From NCBI RefSeq assembly GCF_003611475.1, contig NZ_RAXT01000003.1, positions 124,001 to 188,000 of the forward strand: a stretch of DNA of 64,000 nucleotides, given 5' to 3'. Positions 57,203-64,000 of the stretch are shown here, in pieces. A program made the translations under genes and the position numbers. The notes under the pieces are model-generated. The model had not been told where the DNA came from. It searched no databases and saw only the letters and a list, made by a program, of their open reading frames with translations. Numbering within the stretch: the stretch's first letter is position 1; each line of letters begins with the position of its first letter. This DNA comes from Acinetobacter rongchengensis. Lineage in GTDB: Bacteria; Pseudomonadota; Gammaproteobacteria; Pseudomonadales; Moraxellaceae.

Positions 57203-57907
57203 ATGCGTTCTGAGCAAACTCAAGCAGTTGACCATGCAATTACTAGTCGTCATTCAGTCCGTGCTTTCCTTGATCAAGCGGTCGATAAGCAAACAATAAA
57301 AGATATTTTAAATGTTGCTTGCCGTGCACCATCGGGTACCAATACCCAACCATGGAAAGTCTATGTCGTGACTGGAGAAAAGCGACAAGAAATGATTGAA
57401 CGTGTATGTGCAGCACAAATTGAGTTATTTACACAACCCGAACTTGCCAAACAATATCAAGAATCTTTTGCTTATTATCCAGAAACTTGGATTTCGCCTT
57501 TTATTGATCGTCGTCGTGAAAATGGCTGGGGGCTTTATGGGCTTCTTGGCATTCAAAAAGGTGAAAAGGAAAAAATGGCTGCGCAACAACTGCGTAACTA
57601 TCAACTTTTTGATGCGCCTGTGGCTTTGTACTTTACCGTGAACAAAGCCATGGGGATTGGTTCAAAAATGGATATTTCCATGATGATTCAAAATGTTATG
57701 GTCGCAGCCAAAGCACGTGGCTTGGATACTTGCCCGCAAGCTGCTTGGAATCATTTCCACAGCATCGTTTTAGATATTCTCGATGCGCCAGATGATGAGG
57801 AACTGGTCTGTACTGTTGCATTGGGCTATGCAGATCCAAACCACATCATTAATAGTTTTATTACCCCACGAGAACCTGCTGAAAACTTCACCGTATTTTT
57901 GGATTAA
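57203..57907 (+). CDS. nitroreductase family protein
   Basis: FMN-dependent oxidoreductase of 234 aa. N-terminal SRHSVRAFLDQAVDKQTI with the FMN-binding Arg-His-Ser-x-Arg, then CRAPSGTNTQPWKVYVVTG, and C-terminal VCTVALGYADPNH. ACGGAG lies seven bases before the ATG. The family reduces nitroaromatics, quinones or flavins; nothing here decides which. Single gene, divergent from the porin. Confidence 0.92.
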   Translation: MRSEQTQAVDHAITSRHSVRAFLDQAVDKQTIKDILNVACRAPSGTNTQPWKVYVVTGEKRQEMIERVCAAQIELFTQPELAKQYQESFAYYPETWISPFIDRRRENGWGLYGLLGIQKGEKEKMAAQQLRNYQLFDAPVALYFTVNKAMGIGSKMDISMMIQNVMVAAKARGLDTCPQAAWNHFHSIVLDILDAPDDEELVCTVALGYADPNHIINSFITPREPAENFTVFLD

Positions 57908-58173
57908 TCGCTGAACGATACTGAAATTAGAATAATTCAAGCAGATCAAGCATTCACAGCAAATGACGATTTGAGCAGATATCATCTTGTTATATCTGCT
58001 TTTTTCATAAAAATTCTAAATAAAAATAAAAGTTAATGTTGTACTAATCAGGACGATTCTCTCTGAAACTTTTATCCTTTATGTAATTTTATGTAAATAA
58101 GTACTTGTTAATTAAATAGGCTTTATGACACTATATATGTATTGGCAATAAGCCACTTTATAGAGATATAACC

Positions 58174-59058
58174 ATGTCTATCCAAGTAAAAGATACCAAT
58201 AAAGAAAATGTTGAAATCAAAGTCATGCAATTTGCAGGTGGTGAAAGACATGTTCAAGTTGATGCGACAAGATTGAACCAACTGGCAGGACAAATATTTA
58301 TTCAGGCACAAATCAATAATAGCCAAGACTTAATGGATTACCTTCTTATTGAAAATGTTTTATTAAATCAAGGCTTAGAACTTCATGTTGAAATGCCCTA
58401 TTTTCCTTATGCACGCCAAGATCGTATTTGTGCAACAGGACAAGCTTTTTCTTTAGATATCATGACCAAGCTACTCAATATCAATACAGAAAAATTTCCA
58501 CAACAACGTAAATCTATCACTGTATGGGATGCACACAGTGCGACCACTGCAAAACGCTTAAATGAAAATACCCAATTTTTAAAGATTGAGAATGTGCAAC
58601 CCAGTGAAATTATTGCGCAAGATGCAAAACTGATGAACATTTTAATTGCAGAAAATAGCGTTTTAGTCTGCCCTGATGCAGGTGCAAAACTGAGAACGGC
58701 AAATCTTGCAACGGCGATCAATCCGTTGCGTAACCAAAATATTGAAATCATTCAGTGTGAAAAAAAACGTAACCCACTCACTGGAAAACTCATGAATTCT
58801 CAAGTGAATGCAACGGATTTGACTGGAAAAACAGCCGTGATTTGCGATGACATCTGTGATGGCGGTGCAACATTTATTGGCATTGCAGAAGAATTGATAA
58901 AGCTTAATTGTGCGTATGTAGTCTTATATGTAACTCACGGTATTTTCAGCAAAGGCATGCAGGTATTTGATGGACTTGTCGATCAAATTTTTACCACCAA
59001 TAGCCTAACCCAACAACACGATAAAAACTTAAATATCATTTACTTCAATCGTGAATAA
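58174..59058 (+). CDS. prs: ribose-phosphate pyrophosphokinase, NAD salvage type
   Basis: 294 aa, shorter than the housekeeping enzyme (about 315). It makes PRPP from ribose 5-phosphate. Conserved parts: MPYFPYARQDRICATGQAFS (metal and ATP loop), VWDAHSAT, VCPDAGAKLR, and the PRPP loop AVICDDICDGGAT. It is followed after 50 bases by nadV, which uses PRPP, so it most likely supplies that enzyme. Similar prs-nadV pairs are known from Acinetobacter and phages. The housekeeping prs is expected elsewhere in the genome. Confidence 0.88.
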   Translation: MSIQVKDTNKENVEIKVMQFAGGERHVQVDATRLNQLAGQIFIQAQINNSQDLMDYLLIENVLLNQGLELHVEMPYFPYARQDRICATGQAFSLDIMTKLLNINTEKFPQQRKSITVWDAHSATTAKRLNENTQFLKIENVQPSEIIAQDAKLMNILIAENSVLVCPDAGAKLRTANLATAINPLRNQNIEIIQCEKKRNPLTGKLMNSQVNATDLTGKTAVICDDICDGGATFIGIAEELIKLNCAYVVLYVTHGIFSKGMQVFDGLVDQIFTTNSLTQQHDKNLNIIYFNRE

Positions 59059-59108
59059 TCACATCAACCCATAAAAAATGATCAAATATTGAAACACGGA
59101 GAACAATA

Positions 59109-60611
59109 ATGAGCTTTAAAATAAACCCTTTAAATGCAATCGATTTTTATAAAGCTGACCACAGACGCCAATACCCTGCTGGAACTGAATATGTATATGC
59201 GAATTTCACACCTCGCTCATCACGTTTGGCCAATATGTTGTCTGATTTTGACGATAAAATCGTTTTCTTTGGTCTACAAGGTTTCATTCAGCACTTTCTC
59301 ATTGAAACTTGGAACGAAGGCTTTTTCCAACAAGATAAAAACAAAGTCATTACAGCGTATAAACGTCGTATGGATAATGCTTTAGGCGAAGGTGCTGTTC
59401 CAGTTGAACACATAGCAGCTTTACATGATTTAGGCTATTTACCGATCCGTATCAAAGCTTTAGCAGAAGGTAGCAGAGTCAATGTACGGGTACCCGTATT
59501 GACGATTATCAATACCTTACCCGAGTTTTTTTGGCTAACCAATTATTTAGAAACCGTACTCAGCGCAGAACTTTGGAAAAGTTGTACAACTGCAACGATT
59601 GCTTATGAATACAAACGTCTTCTCACTGAATATGCATTAAAAACTGGTGCACCGCTCGATTTTGTAGCAATCCAAGGACATGATTTCAGTAGTCGTGGCA
59701 TGAGCGGCATTTACGATGCAACACAAAATGGTGTCGGTCACTTAACCAGTTTTATCGGTACAGATGCTGTATCTGCGATCGACTATGCAGAAGACTACTA
59801 CGATGCAGAGGGTGTGGTTGGCGTCTCTGTCCCAGCAACTGAACACAGCGTGATGTGTATGGGAAGTGAAGATAAAGAAATAGATACGTTTAGACGCTTA
59901 ATTTGTGAATTATATCCTTCTGGCGTGGTGAGTATCGTGTCCGATACTTGGGATTTTTGGAGAGTCATTACTGAATTTACTGTAGAACTTAAAGATCAAA
60001 TCTTAGCGCGCCAACCCAATGCTCTAGGCTTAGCGAAATTGGTATTTCGTCCAGATTCAGGTGATCCAGTTAAAATCATTTGTGGTGATCCTGATGCTGA
60101 AAAAGATAGCCCAGCCTACAAAGGCGCAGTGCAATGCTTATGGGAGATTTTTGCTGGAACACATACTGAAAAAGGCTACAAAGTTCTGAATGAACGAGTT
60201 GGGTTAATTTATGGTGATTCAATTACATTAGATCGTGCATTAAAAATATTGCAAGGGCTTGAAGCCAAAGGTTTTGCATCAAATAATATCGTATTTGGGA
60301 TTGGCAGTTATACTTATAACTATTTGACCCGTGATACTTTTGGCTTTGCAGTCAAAGCCACTTGGGGGCAAGTGAATGGTGTTCCGCGTGAATTGTTTAA
60401 AGACCCTATTACAGATTCAGGTGTAAAGAAATCTGCGAAAGGCTTACTACGTGTTGAACAATCTGAAGATGGTTTTGTTTTATTTGACCAACAAAGCCCT
60501 GAGCAGGAACAACAAGGCGAATTAAAGCTTGTCTTTGAAAATGGACACTTGATCACCAAATGCACTTTAAATGAAATTCGAGCAAAAATAGATGCTTATT
60601 TAAAAGACTAA
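59109..60611 (+). CDS. nadV: nicotinamide phosphoribosyltransferase
   Basis: Condenses nicotinamide with PRPP to NMN, the first step of the non-deamidating NAD salvage route (NadV-NadM). 500 aa, like human NAMPT. Motifs: IDFYKADHRRQYPAGTEYVY near the start, DFSSRGMSG, VSVPATEHSVMC (the catalytic His environment), VSDTWDFWRV and RPDSGDPVKIICG (PRPP binding). CGGAG lies seven bases before the ATG. It follows the Prs-like gene and precedes nrtR, and has a terminator. Confidence 0.95.
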   Translation: MSFKINPLNAIDFYKADHRRQYPAGTEYVYANFTPRSSRLANMLSDFDDKIVFFGLQGFIQHFLIETWNEGFFQQDKNKVITAYKRRMDNALGEGAVPVEHIAALHDLGYLPIRIKALAEGSRVNVRVPVLTIINTLPEFFWLTNYLETVLSAELWKSCTTATIAYEYKRLLTEYALKTGAPLDFVAIQGHDFSSRGMSGIYDATQNGVGHLTSFIGTDAVSAIDYAEDYYDAEGVVGVSVPATEHSVMCMGSEDKEIDTFRRLICELYPSGVVSIVSDTWDFWRVITEFTVELKDQILARQPNALGLAKLVFRPDSGDPVKIICGDPDAEKDSPAYKGAVQCLWEIFAGTHTEKGYKVLNERVGLIYGDSITLDRALKILQGLEAKGFASNNIVFGIGSYTYNYLTRDTFGFAVKATWGQVNGVPRELFKDPITDSGVKKSAKGLLRVEQSEDGFVLFDQQSPEQEQQGELKLVFENGHLITKCTLNEIRAKIDAYLKD

Positions 60612-60633
60612 ACGCGTAATCACAAGCCAAATC

Positions 60634-60660
60634 GTCCTGCTTTCTAAATTAAAGCGGGAC
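60634..60660 (+). terminator. terminator after nadV
   Basis: GTCCTGCTTT and AAAGCGGGAC pair (one G-T) around seven bases, then TATTTATTTT. It separates nadV from nrtR. Confidence 0.65.
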
Positions 60661-60866
60661 TATTTATTTTCACTCTGAATGAAAATGGCTACACCTAACA
60701 TCAATCATAAATATGGATAGAAATACGCTAAAGAATGAGATTGCCCGTATTTGCAACGAATATCATCATTTACAAGCAGATATTAAATTTCTACTTGGCG
60801 GATTTCTATGACCCTGTAATAATCTGACGACCCATTTCATTTAAAAATCAAGTGAGCCGAACTGTC

Positions 60867-61604
60867 ATGAGTAATTCTGAAAAGGACTTTCTATCGAATT
60901 ACAATAAAAAGGATTATGAATCTCCACTGTTCACAGTTGATATGGCAATATTTTCTGTAGATGCAGGACAACTACAGGTCTTACTAATTAAGCGTTCTAA
61001 TTTTCCTCAGAAAGATAAATGGGCTCTCCCCGGCGGCTTTGTCGATTTGGCTCAAGATCCTGATTTGATGGCTTCAGCACATCGTAAACTCGTTGAGAAA
61101 ACAGGAATTCAATCCCCTTATTTAGAACAAGTTGCGAGTATCGGCAATGCGACACGTGACCCACGTGGTTGGTCAGTTACCGCTTTATATTTTGCTTTGA
61201 TTGATTTTAAAGAATTTCAAAAAATTGCAACTGCGCAAACTGAATATAGTCAATGGATTTCGATTGTTGATGCACAAAAATTAGATTTAGCATTTGATCA
61301 TGCACAACTTTTGAATATGGCGATTGAACGTCTCAGCAATAAAACACGTTATACCGCTTTACCTGTAAGTTTGATGCCAAAATTATTTACCCTGACAGAG
61401 TTACAACAGATTTACGAAATCATTTTAGGACAAAGTTTAGAAAAAAAATCGTTCCGACGTCGAATGATTGACGCAGGTGCAGTAGAAGAAACCGATCAAT
61501 CTAAAATTGCAGGTAAACGTCCTGCGCAATTGTATAAATATGCATTAGACAGCTATGATTTTCATTTTCCACGTATTTTAGAATACCCAAGAGAACATGA
61601 TTAA
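60867..61604 (+). CDS. nrtR: NrtR-type NUDIX/winged-helix regulator of NAD metabolism
   Basis: 245 aa. An N-terminal NUDIX domain (SPLFTVDMAIFSVDAGQLQV, then GGFVDLAQDPD and RKLVEKTG) and a C-terminal winged helix (FTLTELQQIYEIILGQ, KKSFRRRMIDAGAV). NrtR represses NAD genes and is released by ADP-ribose. The NUDIX box is degenerate: the two glutamates of the REUxEE core are Lys, and the spacing is two residues longer, so hydrolysis is unlikely. Start ATG 60867, preceded by AAGTGAG; GTG 60852 is in frame. A separate transcript from nadV is likely. Confidence 0.9.
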   Translation: MSNSEKDFLSNYNKKDYESPLFTVDMAIFSVDAGQLQVLLIKRSNFPQKDKWALPGGFVDLAQDPDLMASAHRKLVEKTGIQSPYLEQVASIGNATRDPRGWSVTALYFALIDFKEFQKIATAQTEYSQWISIVDAQKLDLAFDHAQLLNMAIERLSNKTRYTALPVSLMPKLFTLTELQQIYEIILGQSLEKKSFRRRMIDAGAVEETDQSKIAGKRPAQLYKYALDSYDFHFPRILEYPREHD

Positions 61605-61783
61605 TATTACTTTGGATACTCAAAGCAAAATAGATCAATCTGAACAGTGATAAATCATACATGACGTAGACCTATTCAATGCTATGCTCAATTGAATGAC
61701 AAAAAATACTGTTGTCGTGTGATGTTGCCACTCCTCCATTTACACGATGAACACAAATTTAAGAAAGGAAATCGAACACCCTT

Positions 61784-62656
61784 ATGGATACTTATTTTGA
61801 ACCTTGGTTAAGCTACAAACATCCAATCGTTCGGCAACTTGCATTCTGTATTGCCAGCCCAAGTATTATCCAAACTATTCCGCAACAATTAGAGATTAAA
61901 AATCATTTTGAATTACATTCCACACAATTTTGGCAACAACAATATCATCTTTATCAACATCGATTAGTTGAACTAGACACAAACCCTGAACCATTAATCG
62001 AATTTCTACAGCAGTTAAAAAGTACACGATTAGGGTTGCGCTTTGAATATTTATTTTGGTTTTGGCTACAAGATGAGGCCCAAACAAACTTCAAGCTGAT
62101 TCAACACAGTATTCAAATTATTGAAGGGAAAAATACCCGAGGTGAAATTGATTTTTTAGTTCTAAACGTTGCAACACAACAAATTGAACAATGGGAAGTG
62201 GCTTTAAAATATTATCTAGGTGAAGCGAATTTAAATTTGGAACATTGGTATGGCTTAAATCGTAGCGATACTTTATTTCGTAAACTCAACCACTTTTCAA
62301 GCAAACAGTTTCAATTTACGCAAGCTTTAGATTTGAATATTGAAAAGAAATTTGCAGTAATAAAAGGACAACTTTTTATTCCACGCCCTACACGCTTACT
62401 TTCTGACACGAACCATACACACAGTTCAGCCCTTCCAGCGTGGCTCAATCCAACAAGAAGAGTTGGAGAATGGGGGCATCAAATTGATAATCACTTATAC
62501 CGTTTACAACGTCATGAATGGATTTGCCCAGATCTAATACAATCTTCAACACGGGCTGAATGGTGGTGTAATGGTCTATATCACAATATTCAAACACAAG
62601 AATTCTATATGTTTCGTCAAGCAGCATTGCTTACTTCAAAAACATCTATTCTGTAA
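61784..62656 (+). CDS. DUF1853 family protein
   Basis: 290 aa, no signal peptide. It starts with PIVRQLAFCIASPSII, the family's typical N-terminal segment. The middle has RLGLRFEYLFWFWL and GEIDFLVLN, followed by EQWEVALKYYLG. The E...D-x-L and Q-x-E-x-x-x-K spacing resembles a PD-(D/E)XK nuclease core, but that is a by-eye impression. AAGGAAAT is the ribosome site, rather far from the ATG. Single gene. Function of the family is unknown. Confidence 0.88.
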   Translation: MDTYFEPWLSYKHPIVRQLAFCIASPSIIQTIPQQLEIKNHFELHSTQFWQQQYHLYQHRLVELDTNPEPLIEFLQQLKSTRLGLRFEYLFWFWLQDEAQTNFKLIQHSIQIIEGKNTRGEIDFLVLNVATQQIEQWEVALKYYLGEANLNLEHWYGLNRSDTLFRKLNHFSSKQFQFTQALDLNIEKKFAVIKGQLFIPRPTRLLSDTNHTHSSALPAWLNPTRRVGEWGHQIDNHLYRLQRHEWICPDLIQSSTRAEWWCNGLYHNIQTQEFYMFRQAALLTSKTSIL

Positions 62657-62784
62657 ATAATATGTAATTTTTCATGTGATTGCATACACTTTTTAACCAA
62701 GTATCTTATAATGAACTATATTTCTAAAGCTTTGCATTATTTAAACTTGGGAAATATGTAAATAGATTACAATTGGAGATGTAA

Positions 62785-62925
62785 ATGAAAAAAATTTTAG
62801 TTGCTTCAATGGTTGTTGGATTTATTTTAACAGGTTGTAACACTGTTAAAGGTGTGGGGCAAGACGTATCTAAAGTTGGTGATGTTGTAACAAACACCGC
62901 TGAAAAAACTCAAGATAAATTGTAA
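62785..62925 (+). CDS. entericidin A/B-like small lipoprotein
   Basis: 46 aa. Lipobox LTGC (Cys18) in MKKILVASMVVGFILTGC, followed by NTVKGVGQDVSKVGDVVT and a Lys-rich end (EKTQDKL). The G-x-G-x-D repeat and short amphipathic helix match the entericidin family, which in E. coli includes an antidote/toxin lipoprotein pair. Only one copy is present here. GGAG lies eight bases before the ATG, and a strong terminator follows. Confidence 0.88.
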   Translation: MKKILVASMVVGFILTGCNTVKGVGQDVSKVGDVVTNTAEKTQDKL

Positions 62926-62958
62926 ATGCTGTACTTTAACACGCTGTAGTTACACAAT

Positions 62959-62985
62959 AAGCCCGATCAAAAGATTGGGCTTTTT
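62959..62985 (+). terminator. terminator after the entericidin-like gene
   Basis: AAGCCCGATC and GATTGGGCTT pair (one G-T) around AAAA and continue into TTT. It starts 34 bases past the stop. Confidence 0.85.
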
Positions 62986-63089
62986 AGTTTACATTGATAA
63001 TAGTTTTAAACCTTCTCGAATTTTTTGATTTTCTTTCAGTTTTATCTTCCTCTATTATATTGCTCAATTTACTTACTTGACCGAAATCC

Positions 63090-64000
63090 ATGAATCATTC
63101 GGATACCCTAGACCTGAGTTTACAACTGCTTCGCCAACCTTCAGTAACTCCTGTTGATCACACCTGCCAACCCATTATGGCTGAGCGTTTAGCTGCTGTT
63201 GGTTTCAAGATTGAAAATATGCGTTTTGAGGATGTTGATAATCTTTGGGCAAGACGTGGTACTCAAGAACCTGTCTTTTGTTTTGCGGGCCATACCGATG
63301 TAGTTCCTACAGGTCATTTAGATGCATGGCACTCAGATCCATTTTTACCAGAAATACGTGATGGTAAACTTTATGGACGTGGCAGTGCGGATATGAAAAC
63401 GGCATTGGCAGCCATGGTGGTTGCTTCTGAACGTTTTGTCAAAAAGCACCCCGACCATAAAGGATCTATTGCTTTTCTGATTACCTCTGATGAAGAAGGC
63501 CCATCGATTAACGGTACTGTCAAAGTTGTTGAGACTTTAGAAGCACGTAATGAAAAAATGAAATGGTGCTTAGTTGGCGAACCATCCAGTACCCATACCC
63601 TTGGTGATGTTGTCAAAAATGGTCGTCGTGGTTCTTTGAACGCTGTTTTAACCATAAAAGGCAAACAAGGTCATGTTGCATACCCACATTTGGCAGTGAA
63701 CCCTATTCACATTGCATCTAAGGCCATCACTGAACTATGCGATACAGTATGGGACAATGGTAATGAATACTTCCCTGCAACATCCTTCCAGATTTCGAAT
63801 ATCCATGCAGGTACAGGTGCAACCAATGTTGTCCCTGGAACAATGGCAGTCACGTTCAACTTCCGCTATTCAACTGAAGTTACAGCCGAACAATTAAAAG
63901 CACGTGTGTTGGAAATTTTAGATCGAAACAATCTTGAATACGAAATCAAATGGACTCTGTCAGGCTTGCCATTTTTAACGCCTGTTGGTGAATTGGTCAA
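63090..64000 (+). CDS. dapE: succinyl-diaminopimelate desuccinylase (5' part)
   Basis: Zinc enzyme of lysine and meso-diaminopimelate synthesis, cytoplasmic. The gene runs off the window after 303 complete codons. M20 motifs are visible: [11 protein letters not shown] (first zinc His and Asp), GRGSADMKT (bridging Asp), and LITSDEEGP (catalytic Glu pair), plus [19 protein letters not shown] for the dimer region. About 375 residues are usual, so roughly the last 75 are missing. No strong ribosome site stands before ATG 63090. Confidence 0.95.
   Translation, partial: MNHSDTLDLSLQLLRQPSVTPVDHTCQPIMAERLAAVGFKIENMRFEDVDNLWARRGTQEPVFCFAGHTDVVPTGHLDAWHSDPFLPEIRDGKLYGRGSADMKTALAAMVVASERFVKKHPDHKGSIAFLITSDEEGPSINGTVKVVETLEARNEKMKWCLVGEPSSTHTLGDVVKNGRRGSLNAVLTIKGKQGHVAYPHLAVNPIHIASKAITELCDTVWDNGNEYFPATSFQISNIHAGTGATNVVPGTMAVTFNFRYSTEVTAEQLKARVLEILDRNNLEYEIKWTLSGLPFLTPVGELV

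Noticed and set aside
58020..58173. Search for an NrtR operator upstream of the prs-like gene
   Set aside because: Only generic AT palindromes such as TTAATTAA were seen; none matched anything I could defend as a specific site.

Overview
The window looks like a chromosomal segment of an Acinetobacter species. It is AT-rich. The marker genes fit that genus: rubredoxin reductase-esterase-oxyR in the order known from A. baylyi ADP1, a wax ester synthase/DGAT starting MRPLHPIDF, a DcaP-like porin with a glutamine-rich coiled coil, and a prs-nadV-nrtR NAD salvage cluster. I see no prophage, CRISPR array, complete insertion sequence, rRNA or tRNA. Most of the window is core genome with small accessory islands. 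A. baumannii seems unlikely because the pga locus lacks pgaA, but the species cannot be named from this sequence alone.

Layout. 0.2-3.3 kb: rubB-estB-oxyR, sharing a terminator with convergent ppk. 5.6-7.2 kb: mtgA and a divergent rhomboid protease. 7.4-8.0 kb: a YefM-YoeB toxin-antitoxin pair behind four TGTACA boxes. 8.2-12.2 kb: an FtsX-type ABC exporter (ybbP-ybbA) divergent from tesA. 12.3-16.0 kb: thrH, cysH, the wax synthase and a 57-residue unannotated gene. 16.2-20.6 kb: mreB-mreC-mreD-maf-rng on the minus strand, divergent from gatC-gatA-gatB (20.8-24.1 kb). 24.2-29.7 kb: an accessory stretch with a short inverted-repeat element, a DUF1254 protein and four poorly known genes, three of them apparently exported. 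30.0-34.5 kb: an M13 metallopeptidase with a TTG start, then a LysR regulator divergent from a pair of short chromate transporters. 35.1-38.4 kb: a membrane diguanylate cyclase, a DUF2505 protein and pnuC. 38.8-41.2 kb: a crotonase-hydrolase-TetR operon. 42.4-47.4 kb: pgaB-pgaC-pgaD without pgaA, followed by an acyltransferase-3 gene. 47.9-57.9 kb: FKBP isomerase, YaeQ, a CobW GTPase, two small exported proteins, acyl-CoA thioesterase, patatin, gltS, the DcaP-like porin and a nitroreductase. 58.2-61.6 kb: prs-nadV-nrtR. 61.8-64.0 kb: a DUF1853 protein, an entericidin-like lipoprotein and the 5' part of dapE.

How genes work together. MreB, MreC, MreD and MtgA serve lateral wall growth. GatCAB makes Gln-tRNA(Gln) and/or Asn-tRNA(Asn) by transamidation. 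PnuC, NadV and the Prs-like enzyme bring nicotinamide precursors back to NMN, with NrtR as the likely repressor. The wax synthase, rubredoxin reductase, thioesterase and crotonase fit a lipid- and alkane-using lifestyle. The most notable observations are the pga locus without its outer-membrane porin gene, the doubled YefM-type operator, a palindrome placed exactly between the -35 and -10 elements of the crotonase operon, and a run of three hairpins at 50.7-50.8 kb that could be a small RNA.
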